This document shows, one piece after another, positions 20,629 through 34,300 of a stretch of 64,000 bases of DNA (position 1 is its first letter; every line of letters begins with the position of its first letter). This stretch comes from Epiperipatus broadwayi (lineage: Eukaryota > Onychophora > Udeonychophora > Euonychophora > Peripatidae): assembly GCA_028023455.1 (NCBI GenBank), contig JAQFVV010012423.1, positions 7,544,269 to 7,608,268 on the forward strand, given 5' to 3'. The notes under the pieces are model-generated. The model did not search any database and was not told the origin of the DNA. It saw only the letters and a list, made by a program, of their open reading frames with translations. Made by a program: the position numbers and the translations under genes.

Positions 20629-22159
20629 GTTATAGTAATAATTTGTTTCTTTTTTTAACTTTCACTATTAATTTGATTTTTTTTAAATATATATATTGTA
20701 TGATAATTTTCTTGTATTTATTTGTACTATACAATAATCTATAATCTTTTGGTTAGATATTTCTTTTAATGTATTCAAATGTACATTTTAAAATACTGTA
20801 TATTGCATAATTAGTTAAATGTGGCCGAAAGAAAATCAGTTATAATAAAAAAAGAAAGATTTTAAAGTATATATACCTAAACTGATGTGTTATTTTATTT
20901 TTTATCTTTATGAACCTTCAGGTGTTATGAATATTATCCTATATGTAAAAAGAAACGGAAAGAGTTTTTTAAATTACAGATGACAGAATAAAAAAATTAT
21001 CTTTATATGCCCATTAAGAATTAGTTAAGATTAAATAAGTTTCTTAATTATTAGAATTTATTCACATTAGTGCATGAAAATGTGTGTGTGTGTGGATGTA
21101 ATGCATATTTAATGCAAAATTTGATTCAAAATGCATGCTTTTGGAATTACATTATTCTATCATTTAGAATTGAGATAAAGTCTGAATTATTAAAAGTATT
21201 TGAGATATTTGGACTTTATGAAACTTTATAACCCCCCCCCCCTTTATTAATATAATAATAAGTAGAGAAATTTGATTTTGATTAATATTCTCCAAAAAAG
21301 AACCAATTTACATTTTATTGCTAATATTGTATACAGTTTGAATTAAACATAGCTGAATGATTTTAAAAAATAAATTCAGAGTTGTAGATGCATTTTGTTA
21401 TGGAATAATATTGATTATAATATACTCACTTATAATTTGCTGTCATTGAATATATTTATTGTTAGCCATGTTCAGTTTTATGATGAGAAATTAATTGACT
21501 GGAGATTTATTTCTAGCTACTTTTCATGGGCAGTTAACATAGCCCTGTATCACGAGATCTATTTAAATATTTGAATAAATGAAAGTATGAATACCGTTAT
21601 TAATGATAAAATGATTTATATTTGCTGTGAGTTGTTCTTTTACATGGCGTGTATGTATTCGATTTTATTTTATGAATGTTGTTTGATAACATGAGCATAT
21701 CTAATTCTTAGTGATTTTATTAATTTTATTTACAAGATAGTTCAACTCTGATAACTATGAAATATAGCAATAATGTTAAGATGATCATAATCTGAAATGA
21801 TGGATTATGGGGATTAAATAAATTTAGAGTTATACTCAAGAAATTCTCTCGGAAATGACCATATTTGCAAAATCAGGAAGAAAATTTATTTCCAGAGCAT
21901 GTATTCAAACTCATGAATATACACACACATAAGTTAAATTTACAATAATGAATATAAAGTTCTGAAAACATTGTTAGAGTTGCATTACAGGCAGTCATAT
22001 AATTAGTGCCAGAGTAAATTAATTTGGTATTTAAATCTGAAATTACATTATTCCAGGAAAGAAATCATTTAACAAATGAAAGATGAAAGTTAAGCTCATA
22101 TATAAATATGGTTTAAAGGACAAACATCTTAGATTATCAATCAATGGTAACTTTGTTAA
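20629..22159. other. AT-rich spacer, nothing recognised
   Basis: No gene or repeat can be supported. A run of 12 C lies near 21232 and a short (GT)n near 21082. Confidence 0.4.
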
Positions 22160-22231
22160 GCGTTGGTGGCCTAGCGGTTAGTATAGCTGCCTTCTAAGCA
22201 GCAGGCCCAGGTTCGCTTCCTAGTCAACGCA
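22160..22231 (+). tRNA. tRNA-Gly-like sequence with a TCT anticodon, probably a pseudogene
   Basis: 72 bases close to animal tRNA-Gly(TCC). The acceptor stem GCGTTGG pairs with TCAACGC (one G-T pair), the anticodon stem GCTGC/GCAGC is perfect, and the T arm CCAGG-TTCGCTT-CCTAG has one mismatch. The anticodon loop CTTCTAA would read TCT, an Arg codon, instead of TCC. The D stem is poorly paired. The sequence is followed by 'tttgacatatgaaaacaaa', the same type of tail as the SINEs, so it is more likely a SINE of the shorter Gly-like type than a gene. Confidence 0.5.
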
Positions 22232-22793
22232 TTTGACATATGAAAACAAAAATGTAAATTGATTATGATATTTATTAAACTAATATTTTCTTATGGGTAT
22301 TTACTTCAATAGTGTTTCATTCAATACAAAAATCAGAGAGAATTATGATCTCCTGACCTGTGCTGAAAATAAAAATGTTGACTGATGGTCTTATGAGTAG
22401 CTTTTAAAAGTAATAGTCTAAATTTTTCCTTTGTTATTTGTTTATTTTATAATGATGAAGGAGGATATAGTATCGTTAAGTAGAACACTTTTATAAGAGT
22501 TTAAACACAACTTAAATTATTTCCAGGTTCTGAATGCCAATCAAACTATCAAGAGGTGCCAAAATATTAGGTAAACATTAAACTTGTATTATCTTTTCTC
22601 CATCACAGTTTCATTAAGTTTAACCATAGACCCAATGCAAATTGCTAGCTGAAAATTAAACTATAAAATGTCACACACATCCCTCACTCACACATTTTTA
22701 TGTTTTTTCAGCAATGTTACCTTGTGAATAAAGAGGAAAGTCAGAAATTCAAAGAGCATGGCCAAGAGATAAGCTCTTGACCACATGCTGCAA

Positions 22794-23699
22794 AGTTTTA
22801 AAACAGGCAAAACTCACTATAAGTATTGCCACACACAGCAAGCTAGAGTAATCAATGGATGTCAGAAGGCTTGTGCATAAAATCCCTATCTAGTGCCTAC
22901 TCATCCAATATCCCCAGACTATTTTCTGGCTTATGGCTTTCATCAGTCAGGAGCCTTGGATCTGAGAGCACTGCACCTAGATCTTAGGATCTAATGCAAC
23001 TCTCCAGCAGCCACCTTTTATCTCCACTTAACTACCAAACTATGAGTCTTAAATTGAAAATACCTTAATGTTTTCAATCCAAGACCATTAGCTTATATAG
23101 TCATATGGGTCTGAACTCAGTTCAGTACCCATACATTTTGGTGTCTTTGGCTCTTTAATAACCATAGCCACCACTATCCTATTAGGCAGGATTGGTTTTA
23201 AGCCAATAAACATCACATGACCACCACCACTTATGCTTGTGTATAACTGTTTTAAAACAGGCAAAACTCACTATACATATTGCCACACACAGCAAGCTAG
23301 AGTAATCAAAGATACCAAAATGTATGAGTACTGAACTGAGTTCAGACCCATATGACTATAAGATAATGGGCTTGGATTGAAAACATGAAGGTGTTTTCAA
23401 TTTAAGACTCATAGTTTTGCAGTTAAGTGGAGATAAAAGGTGGTTGCTGGAGGGTTGCATTAGATCCTAAGATCTAGGTGCATGCTCTCAGATCCAAGGC
23501 TCCTCACTGATGAAGGCCACAATCCAGAAACTAGTCTGGGGATATTGGATGATTAGGCACTAGATAGGGATTTTGTGCACAAGCCTTCTGGCACCCATTG
23601 ATTACTCTAACTTGCTGTGTGTGGCAATATGTATAGTGAGTTTTTCCTGTTTTAAAACAGTTATACACAAGCATAAGAAGTGGCGGTCATGTGATGTTT
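22794..23699. repeat. Fold-back family 1, long copy (906 bp)
   Basis: Two long arms in opposite orientation (about 22794-23140 and 23290-23699). Each reads from 'ttttaaaacaggcaaaactcacta' through 'cttgtgcataaaatcccta', 'ccaatatccccagacta' and 'gatcttaggatctaatgcaa' to 'cagttcagtacccatac'. An extra terminal piece lies in the centre (23225-23320). The flanks carry the direct repeat ATGCTGCAA (22785-22793 and 23700-23708). No coding capacity. Shared motifs with six further sites define the family. Confidence 0.8.
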
Positions 23700-23708
23700 A
23701 TGCTGCAA

Positions 23709-24321
23709 TTTTATTACAGATTTATTCAAACAAGGAAGTGAACTTTAAATTAGCAATGATCTTAAATTGCTCATAAACAAATATGTTTAAATTATAAATT
23801 AGTCATTTTAAATTTTGCAATCACTCACACATAAATATATAAGAAATAAACCTAGTGCATATCAATAGTTAAAAATTCAAGTATAAAAATGTCAACCCCC
23901 CCCATGCTATGAATTTTCAGCTAGTGATATTCTATTTTTTATGTGTAAGTGATTATAAAGTTTAAAATAACTAATGTATTAGTCTTTCTTTTTTAAACTT
24001 AAATTAAATATGTTTGTTTATGAGTAATTTAAAATTATTGCTAATTTAAATTTCACACTCCTTGTATGAATAAATCTGTATTTCAATATACTTAACAACA
24101 TTGCAGGATGTGGTCAAGAGGTTATCTCACAATCCTCTACTTTCATACATTCTACCTTCATACAATTCGCTATTTCATACAGGCAATAGAAAAAGACATA
24201 GTATGTTGCAAAACTTTTTATCAATAAGGAAAAAGAAGAGGGTACTTACGGGTTAGCCTGGACTCCAAGATTGATTACCCTGACAATAAAATTTACTAAA
24301 TATATATCACAATGCAATAAT
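23709..24321. other. AT-rich spacer, nothing recognised
   Basis: No gene. Short inverted matches near 23760 and 24010 ('aacaaatatgtttaa' / 'ttaaatatgtttgtt') and nearby low-complexity sequence suggest one more degraded fold-back piece; I do not give it a separate call. Confidence 0.35.
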
Positions 24322-24762
24322 TATATATATTAACAAATTACAATTATTGTCAGATTTTTTTAAAAAACATATAATACTATATAATAAAAATAAATTAACA
24401 TTTAATTATTTATGACAGTTTTGTATTTTAATTATGGCTAGGAAAACAAAAAAAACTTTTTTTAAACATTAAAACTTAACCCCCTCCCATCACCTTTTCT
24501 CGTTTTTTTTATAAATATAGAAAGTTGTAAGCAAAAAATCTTTTTAAATTTATACAAAATGAGAAAAGGTGAAGAGAGGGAGTTAAGTTTTAATATTTAA
24601 AAAAAAAAAAAGGGTTTTTTTTATTTTCCGAGTCATAATTGAAAAACAAAAGTGTCATGAACAATTAAATGTCAATTTATTTATTTATTAATTAATTATT
24701 AGGCTGGATTATATGTTTTTTTAAAATCTGATATTAAGTGTAATTTTTAATATATATATATT
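24322..24762. repeat. Fold-back element / MITE, about 440 bp
   Basis: Arms 24322-24508 and 24560-24762 are imperfect reverse complements over about 180 bases. The left arm has 'ttaaccccctcccatcacct' and 'atttaattatttatgaca'; the right arm has 'aggtgaagagagggagttaa' and 'tgtcatgaacaattaaat'. The loop is about 50 bases. No coding sequence. Confidence 0.75.
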
Positions 24763-27255
24763 GCATTAATATGATGTTTATTGTAATCTTATGGCTGGAC
24801 TAGATGTTTTCGATCCCTATTTAAATGGCCAATTTTCTAAAATTTTAAATTTTAATTGATAATAATTATTCAGTGTTAAAGCTATGTATAATATTAGTGG
24901 TGTGGTCTCATGATTGTTGGATTATAGAATAAAAATAAGTAAATTTCATAAATAAATCTTCTGAAAATGATAAAGAATTGGGCTGTTCAAGATGTGTGTT
25001 AGCCCTCTGCCAGATTGTGTGTGAGACTTTTTATATATGGTCTGACAGATGGATTAATTTCAATAGTGTCAAAGTAATAATTTATTAGTATCATTATTAA
25101 ATTAAAACTATAGAAATATTTTACATTTTATTGGTAAACAATTGGCATCAAACGACTTAAAATTAGTTATTTTAAATTAATCCTTATATTTAATTATCAA
25201 GCATATTTTTATTGCAATTTAAAACAATGTCGAACAGCTTAATTAGTTGTTGTTTATGTTTATAGATGAAGAATTATTAATTGCATGCAAATGTATTCAC
25301 ATACAGCAATTTAATTGGTCTATTAATTTTTACAAACAGCCCCTTTAATAAAAGTTTATAATAGCACAGACTTTTATAGAGAGAACTGGAGAAGAACTGG
25401 TGAACTGAAAATTATTACAAAGTAAAAAGAGAATTGGAATTAAAAATTGACTTGAATTGAATTAAGTAAAGCTCAGTAGAGATACATGTATCTTTAGCTA
25501 TTTCCCAGCATATAAATACCAAGTATTTGTTATTGGCAATTTGTAATTAATGGAGCAGAAATGCTATTTGACCTGCACGCATGAAGACCAAACCATGAAC
25601 ATCAACTTATAGTTATAACATGTTCACAGTAAAACTGTTAGACATATTGAAGAAAAAGCCCACCAAAATGGAAGCCAAGTTTAAACCAACTCAGAAGTTT
25701 GTAAGCTTGAAATTTTGCTATTTGTTTTATAAATGTTTTAGCTATAGTATTTACAAAATGCATTATAGATACAGTTATAGTAAATTTGGAATAACAAGAG
25801 GAAGGGAAAGGAGAAAATTATTTTATACTGTCAATTGAAAAATAGATTTAAAAGAGGCAGACTATGATAAGAGATATTTAATTTCTTTTATTGCTAATTA
25901 AATTTATAAGACACAACATGTTTTCATTAAGGTGAAATATTATTTAAAGTTAACTCTAAATACTACAATTTTCATTTTCATTATAAAAACTGCAAAATAC
26001 ATGAAGTTGCAGTTAATTTAAGAACAATAATAGTCTATATCTGCTTAATTTAACAATTATAAATAAATAAATAAATGAATATAATGAATTACTGAAGGTT
26101 TCAAAATATTTTGGTAAATTTCTTGAAATTAAAAGTTTTATTATGTTACCTTGAGTTTGTATTAATCTAAAACTGGATAGGACATTAAAACTACCTGATA
26201 ATTAAATTAAGTTAAAGTATTTCATCGACATCAAATTAAATGTTAACTTAATTCCTAGTGTATTAATTACTGTGTTAATCACATGGTAATTCTCAAATTT
26301 ATAATGTACTATTTATTAAATAATTCCACCATGCAAAAACATATAAGAAATTTATATAGTAATAATAATAAGAAGCAATGTTAATTTTCAACTTCTTAAT
26401 TTCCTGCATATTAAAGCATTTAAAGTTAATGGAAGAAACTGCAATCATTTAAGGCTTCAACAGTGTACCAGGATTAGTAGTTAAATTAATAAGTATGTAT
26501 TATACTCATATTGTAGGGGATCAGTAAATACATGTTGAAAAGAGTTCTCACAAATTTATGTAAAGAAAATAAAAGTTGTAATGATATCTGTAGAGAATAT
26601 ATGTTCCAATTATTATCTGATAAAAGTTTAAAAGTAAATTCTACTATCTTCACATAATCTACTTATTGTACATAAAAGAAGGATATAAATATTTGTAACG
26701 CTGGTAAAGGAAAAATAAATAGGGTAATTATAAATTGTAAAGAATATTTGAAAATTAAATAATGCCAGATTTCAAATGGTTATAATCAAAATTTTGTTCT
26801 ATCTTTGTTTCACAAGAAGAAATGTGAAAAAAAGATTTACATAATGATCGTTTATTATTATTAGATTAACATGTTTTGTAATATTATGTACGTTTGTGTT
26901 ACAGATGGAAAAACTGGTCTACATAGAAAATGAAGCCACTAATATGAATATAAGCTTGTTCAAAATAAAAAGTAACAGTAATCTTATTTAGTATAAATTT
27001 TGATCATGTTTTAAATATGATCACAGGTAAACTTTCTCACAATAAATTATTACAATTTTATCTTAATATTTTTTTTTTCGTTGGTAAAAGCTGCAATTAC
27101 TGAATGGTAATAAAAGTGTAACATTCAACTCTAGTTAATTTGAGTGTATTTGATATTGTATTTTATATGTAATACATAACTAATTTACAGCTAATATCAG
27201 TTATGATTGTGGATCATTCTCGAATTGATATTGATAATTGTAATTTTCATGTATT
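24763..27255. other. AT-rich spacer, nothing recognised
   Basis: The longest frame (25620-25838, 72 codons) has no motif and low-complexity composition. I see no repeat arms or RNA gene. Confidence 0.4.
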
Positions 27256-27268
27256 AAATAGTAATATA

Positions 27269-27376
27269 GTCTTGCATTGGTGGTCGAGAGGTCAGCGCGA
27301 CTGCCTTGCATTTGCAGGCAGTTGCCCGGGATGCGGGTTCGTGTCCCGGACGATGCTATGACACTTAAAAAAAAAA
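27269..27376 (+). mobile_element. tRNA-derived SINE with clear target duplication
   Basis: GTCTTGCATTGGTGGTCGAG start, anticodon-arm-like 'gactgccttgcatttgcagg', a B-box-like 'gcgggttcgtgtcc', end GGACGATGC, 'tatgacactt' and a run of A. The 13-bp direct repeat AAATAGTAATATA lies at 27256-27268 and 27377-27389. That is the signature of LINE-driven retroposition. Confidence 0.88.
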
Positions 27377-27389
27377 AAATAGTAATATA

Positions 27390-29907
27390 TCCCATTTTGC
27401 TTAAATTTATATATTTGTGGTAAGTGATATTAGTATAAGATTTGATTGTTATCATGTTGAATGATTATAATGATAGATATACAATATTTGGAATATGTGG
27501 TATATCCATGTTGCATCACATCAGGTGTAGTTACTTGTTCCTTTACCCTGAGTGAGACTAGAAAATGATCATCATGGGTGAATCATGATACCTATAAAGT
27601 TTTGAGCGGATTTAGTCCATATTCTCATAGTGTATTTGTATAGTTATTTAAATAAGGGATTGATCACTCCTTCCTTTTTTATGTCCCTAAAGATGCTCCA
27701 AAAGTGACACCGGGATTTCAGACCATTTGCAGTCATGAAATGGTTCTGTCTAGATTGTTTGTTCATTTTTCTTTTTGCCTCAGCTCAACCCCATTATATC
27801 TCAGGATATATTATATTTTTCACTATATTCCATATTCTTAAGTTTTTGTTGATAACAACAGAATCGTTCCTGAAAGCAAATATTTAAAAATGTAAACTGC
27901 ACTTATCATTGAGCAAAATGATGATAAGAAATAATATTTGTCAAAAGTTATTAGATTGTAATCTAGTGCTCATCTATTCAAGATGATTCCATCTATACTA
28001 TTAATCTTTGTTATTATTATTTATGCCCAAGTTGTTTAGAATTCTGATGTTTTCATTAATATTGGGTGAGTCCTATAATATAAAATTAATGAATGAAATG
28101 TAGAACAATAGTAGGGTTGACTCTCAATGTAGTGTTGACTGTCTAATATCCTAAATAGATGAATAAAATAGGAAGTCAATAGTTTCATTAACAAATTGTA
28201 GCATAAATTATTATACTTTAAGAATATTCATTATATTATTTTATAAAATATAATATTGGTAACTTGTTAACCATTGGATAGGAATTTAGAATTATATTTG
28301 CTGTGTCAATTTTAAATGAATATTTCGTAAAATCATGCTTAATAAATAAAAAAAATATAAATGTATAGTAAGTTAAAATAAATTCAATTTAAGGAATAGA
28401 TATAAATAATAATTAATTAAAAGATACTAATGTATTAAAATTGTAAACAGATCCAAAGATATCTTTCCTTAATAAGATAATTATGTAACTAAATCTTGTT
28501 CTGTGTAGTTTTTGTTCATAATTGACCAAGAATATATACATTTTCTTTTTGTTGTTATTATTTTATAAATTTGTAAATAGTGTAAATAAATTTTGTTTTG
28601 AAAATGTACCCAGTTGTCCGTGGCCTTATTGCTATACATTATCCATATTGTTATTGCTATTGCTATCATAACATTATTATTGTTATAAATAACATCATTA
28701 GTTAATACGATTGATGTTATTATACATTAGCATATCAAAAATAAGTTTTGCCAAGTTTTTATATTTAGAATATATAAAATTTTAATACTGATCAAAACAC
28801 TGTTAATCTTAAGTACATATACTATTTTCAAATAATGTTTTAAGAATTGAATATTTAGTTCTTGGAATAATTCTCTTTATAAATTACTAGACACCATCAT
28901 TCATTGAGCTTGATCATATTTACCATGGTCATTGTCCATGGACATTAAATAAAAGTTAGTTTATAAATTATTATTACATTTACTTTATTATTAAGAATTT
29001 ATTAACATCATAAAATTTAAAGTTTATTTTTATTGTTGCCATTAGAATAATCCAATATTCTTTACTAATTCCATTTTTGCATTACGAGCTATCTTTGTTT
29101 GCTATATTTGGATAGTAGCAAAATCCTTCTTACTGATCCAAATATATCTTTAAAATAATAACATTCAAATTATTTGAACCTTGAAAAAATTAAGTTATCA
29201 ATAAATAGTTTCAACTTTTGACTTTATTATTAGTTTTTCATTTCTTAAGTTATTTATTATGCCTCACCTTAATCTCTTATGTTCATTCTTATTGTTTAGT
29301 TGATTCAGCAAAATTTTAAAATATAAGTTTATCTTTAATTTAAGACTTATAACCCATTTAATTTAGTAGTTAAATATTTTTTTTATTAGTCAAGCCTAGA
29401 ACCCCCTTGCCTTCATTTCATTATTATCTTGCATTTGTTTGAAATAATATCAGTTTAATAGTTCAATATCTGATTCTTCATCGCCACATTGTTATCATTG
29501 CTCATCCATATTTTTCTTTTCTTTATTTTCATCCTCATTTCATCTTAAGGCACTATCATAATTGATTCATCCTTCATTGATCTTTATTCTATCACAGCCT
29601 TAACTATTCATCACTCTAGCACATTTTCCTTTCTCTTCTTTTCACTCTTAAGTCCATTCATTTTTATTAATTTATTATTATTTGTTCTTTATCACCCATT
29701 TAATCATCTACATCTTTATTTATCATCCAACTCATAATTCTAATTCCATACTCATTTCATATATTTACAAAAAAATCAAATCAGTTGTCACATAACCTAA
29801 TTTAATAAGCTTGTGAGCTCTTTATATATCATTTCATAGATAGATGTTTTCCTGAGTATTAACTATTTAGTAGAATTACAAACTAAAATTATCTTTTAAT
29901 ATTTTTA
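27390..29907. other. AT-rich spacer, nothing recognised
   Basis: No gene, RNA or mobile element that I can support. The stretch 27480-27860 is less AT-rich but shows no coding frame. From about 29400 to 29780 the plus strand is pyrimidine-rich. Confidence 0.4.
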
Positions 29908-30672
29908 TTTTATTTATTTATAAATAATTTTATTGAAAAAACCATATGTAATAATGATACAATTGTAAATCAAAAATAATAGTTATCCATGTTAGTCAGG
30001 CAACCAAATGTTCTGATGTGGTTACTGGTGTTGTTAATCCAGCTTAATCAGGCTCCACGTGTTGTCAAATAAAAATCTGGAAGAGATTATTCTGTCCTTA
30101 TGGTGAAATTCCTTTAGCTTGGAAATGAATGTGTCTTCAGGCTTGGGATGAGGAAAGGTAAATTTGTTGCGACATCTGGCCATCCTGATGGCATAAGTGA
30201 GAAAGGTTGAGAGTCTTGTGGTGACATAATCCCTGGACAGGAAGCAGCATTTAATATTTAAGATTTTGTTCAGGAAAATGTGGCAGTGGTAAGTAATGAA
30301 AGTTCTGATTTTGACATATGCTGGGCAATCATTTATCATATGATCAAAGCTTTCACAGGTTCTATGGCAGTTGTGACACATAGGATCTATATTCTTGAGG
30401 AATCTCCTGTAGTGCAGGAACCAGTTTGTCTGGAGTGAATTCAGGTTGATTTTTACAAGAAAGTCCAGGAACCTTGGCTCCAGCTTGAGATGCTTGAAAA
30501 ACCTGGTGACCACGTGATTGTTACCACCGAGGTAAGGAATGGTAGAGTTTTGTGTGGAAAATAGCAGGCCATGAGCATCCCAAATGGAGATTTTTTGTCT
30601 GAATACTAGGGTAGAGTGGCCATTGTGAGCGAAAAGGTAGTCAAGTATCTGATTTAGCCCTTGGAAGTTAGT
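29908..30672 (-). pseudogene. LINE 3' end: ORF2 C-terminus with zinc knuckle
   Basis: An uninterrupted minus-strand frame runs from about 30672 to the stop at 30034 (about 210 codons; the first Met is at 30513). It contains CHNCHRTCESFDHMINDCP, a CCHC-type knuckle of LINE ORF2 C-termini (C-x2-C...H-x4-C). Downstream, the 3' UTR ends with AATAAA and an AAT-rich tail at 29908-29940. The lineage differs from LINE-1w and from the RTE copies. The reading frame opens abruptly at the 5' end after a stop, as expected from 5' truncation. The product would lack RT and endonuclease. Confidence 0.7.
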
Positions 30673-31097
30673 TTAATCAATATATTTTATTTAATATTAG
30701 ATATAAGAAATGTAAGGTTAGTGTAATGTAAAATCGGTAGTGCCCTGTAGTCTCTACTTATGTCTGCTCATGATCATGCTAGTCAAGTGTGTTCTAATAT
30801 TTTATTTTGTTTTATAACTTATATATTATTATTCTCATGTGCATATAGTGGTTACAATATATAATAAATTTTATTGTCTGGAATTAACCATAATCAACCT
30901 TGGTGACCAGACTAATCTGTAAATATCAATAAGAGTACAATATAACAATCTCTTAATAAATTTATAAAGAAAACACCAGATACTAAGCAATAAAGAGTTA
31001 TTTATATATGCTAATATACCTCATTAAAAAATAAAATATTTAAAAACACTTTTTGATGTTTGTTTTTTTATATACCTCTACTTTAATACCTTTCAAC

Positions 31098-31243
31098 TTT
31101 CATACATGTTTCAGGGAACCAATTAAGTACAAAAATCAAGGACTGCCTGTATTTAAAACAATCTTAAAAATCATACATGTTTTCAGGAACCAATTAAGTA
31201 CAAAAATCATGGACTACCTGTATTTAAAACAATCTTAAAAATC
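31098..31243 (+). repeat. Tandem duplication, 73-bp unit, two copies
   Basis: Units at about 31098-31170 and 31171-31243 share 'tcatacatgtttcaggaacc' (allowing one or two changes), 'aattaagtacaaaaatca' and 'tgtatttaaaacaatctta'. They lie just outside the giant repeat pair. Confidence 0.85.
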
Positions 31244-31333
31244 AGAGAACCTTGATATCCTTTTATTTATGTCTTAATGATATCTATACAATCTGAAATC
31301 AAAACACATGTCACACTACTTGCATATATATAT

Positions 31334-34300
31334 TGTAACAAATAAATATTTTGCTGAAATATGAAAGTTCCTATAATTTAAAAACTAAACAGGATATGCT
31401 CCAGTGGTTTTTCATTTGTAACCGAATAAAATTAAATGTGAAATGAATTTACTATGTTATCTGATATACTATTTATAAGTAAAGGAGGATGACGCTAACA
31501 GATGAATAAGAACATATACATATCATGTTTATAGTTGGGTGTCTATTTGTAACTAATTTAATATAACACCATAGCCAGTTTGCAACTATCATAAACATTA
31601 ATTTAGTTACGCTAATAATGAAATAAATAAATTATCACATTTCTCAATGCACAAACTAAAATGAAAATTAATCACTTTCATCATTTAAGATTTAAAATAT
31701 TTTGATATTGGGGAAGTCATTTCAACTAACAAAATATATTAGCCATTGTCATCAGATAAAAGCTAATTACATGTATTTCCCATGGGCGCTACTAGATTGA
31801 TTTCAATCTAGTTAAATATTATCTGTGCATAGTGTACTGAATTCAAATTCATTCAGTATTTTTTTAATACACATGACTTAGGTGATTAATGAACAACAAC
31901 AACAAAAAATGACATTCTTATATTTTATCCTTGTCAATAAAATTATAAGATCCCAATACTAAAATTTATATATCCAATACTCTTATAGATATTACCAGCT
32001 CAGTTTAAGTATATTGATGAAAAGATGCAGATATACTCTTATTAATGGCTTCCAAACAAACATAGTGAAGACAATTACTTACGTATATGGCCATTAAACT
32101 AGTTACTTACTTTACTTAAATATCTTAATATAATGATGATGATGATGATGGTGGTGATCCATCCATATCTTTATAATGAACTCACAACAATAAATTTATC
32201 TTTGTAAACTTATAGGCACTGCTTAAAATCATCCTATATTAAACGGGGATTTAAATATAACAATCACTAGCATTTATATACATTTATGGTTATTTACTCA
32301 AAATACTTTTATAGTTAAAACTAGGATTCAATAATACCAGTGATGATGAATGATCATCACGAATCTCTACACATGATATTCAACTTTCTATAAACCTTAT
32401 TTATTAAACTTTTTTTTTTTAAGATTTGATTTAATGATTATTACTTAATCAATGTTGATGGTGATCATAACCATTGAGCACAACATAATTTTAGCCTTCT
32501 ATTATTAACCTTAATTACTAAAAAAAACAACTTGGTTATGTGTCAAGCGCATTCCTTAAACATCCTTAAATGTAAATCAATATTCTATGCTTGCTTAACA
32601 TTTGTGAGTGATGATGATCATTTAAAATGATAGAATCAAGACAAGAAAAATACTACAATATTTTTAATAATAACTCTTAAACCAAATATGATATAATTAT
32701 ATTTATTAACACTCTTTCTTTTTATAAACTAAATTAATAAATGTACAATTGACTTTATTAAATATATATAATTAAACAAAATATCTTATTACTATATGCG
32801 TAAGCAACTAACTTTATATATCTGCTTTTTCTTTGTTACTACATATTTTGAAATAAGTTAGCTCAAAATGAGATTAGAAAAAAAAAACTTCATTGAATGC
32901 TTACTTAAGACTTTCCTTACTTATTACATATCACAAAAGTAAATTTCATTTATGTAATGTGTGTGTTTCTTCACTTTTATACATATGTGAAGCCCTGGTC
33001 TCTTCAATTTGCTATATTTAAATTAACTATGCATAACCTATTCTTGATGGGTTTGTATAAGCAGTCACACATGCACACACTCTATGATATGTCAACATAT
33101 ATATTTAAAATGTGTACCTCTATATTATGGGTTATTATATAAATCACATATATAAAAAAAATATTATTGCAACCTTGAGTAACAAAATAAATAATAAAAA
33201 AAAAACATTATCAAGCTTATATTGATAGGTTGAACAATAATAATAAAATACATTTTAGTATTACAATATATAATAATAATAAAAAATCAAAATAATAAAA
33301 AAACTGTGTTTACTGAATTTAAATTGTGTGTGTATATTGTGAGGTAGTGTTGAGAATAACATAATCGATAAATAAACTCTCAATGTTTCTGTATCAAAAG
33401 AAAAAAATAAAATGCTTGACTTTAGAAATTAAAGTTTACTTTTAATAAGTAAATAAAAAAAATTTGATACTTAAAATTTAAATTTACCCGATCCATTTTT
33501 TAGTTTTTTATTAATGTCCCAGGCTTTACATTTTCAAACCGCTTTCCCATTTATAGCTTCCACAGAATGGTTTAGATTGTTTCTACCATTTTTTAAAAAA
33601 AGAGTTATTGCAAATACCTTTAGATAAATATGAATTGTTTGGTTTACTTGATCCTACCATTTCAAAAAGAGTTGTTGTAGATACTTCTTGATAAATATGA
33701 ATTGCTTGTCCTCTTTCTTCCTCTTCTCCCTCCATTCAGAAATGGTAATCCTTTAATAGGTCAGGAGACAAAAAAGAAAACCTCTCAGATAGCATCTGGT
33801 GTTGGTTTTGAATTTGGCCATTCTTTGGTTATTAAGGACTTTTATATGAGTCCAAGATAAACCAGTGATTTAACCCATCTTTTAGGATTTCAAAGAACAG
33901 AAACACTGAGTTCATCACAGCATCCTGATTATTTCCTTCATAGCCAAAAAATATATTAATACCATTTTTTCAGAATTTTTAGTAACTTCCTCCAAGAAAT
34001 TCAATTTTGTTCCATTTCTCTATATTAATCTTGCTGTGAATTACTTATATATGCACACATCATTTTCTATATTGACTTTAAAACAAAAGTCTTTTTCTCT
34101 CTTTAATTTTTAAAGAGAAAATTAAAAAATCAATAGCTCATACTAAGCTTTAAAAAAAAACTGATCATCTCTTTTCTTTTTAGTTTAAAATGACTGCACA
34201 TTCTTAATATTATTAACTGATTGCCATTCTTAAAAGTGGTTAAGCGATTGCCTTCAAAACTGCATCTTGTTCAGTGATTCTCCTTCTTAAAATTATTAAC

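Noticed and set aside
22794-23699. CRISPR-like or satellite array
   Set aside because: The repeats are two inverted arms and not short regular direct repeats with unique spacers; the sequence is eukaryotic.
25620-25838. 72-codon open frame
   Set aside because: Low-complexity, Lys/Tyr/Ser-rich composition expected from AT-rich DNA, no motif, no neighbouring signals.
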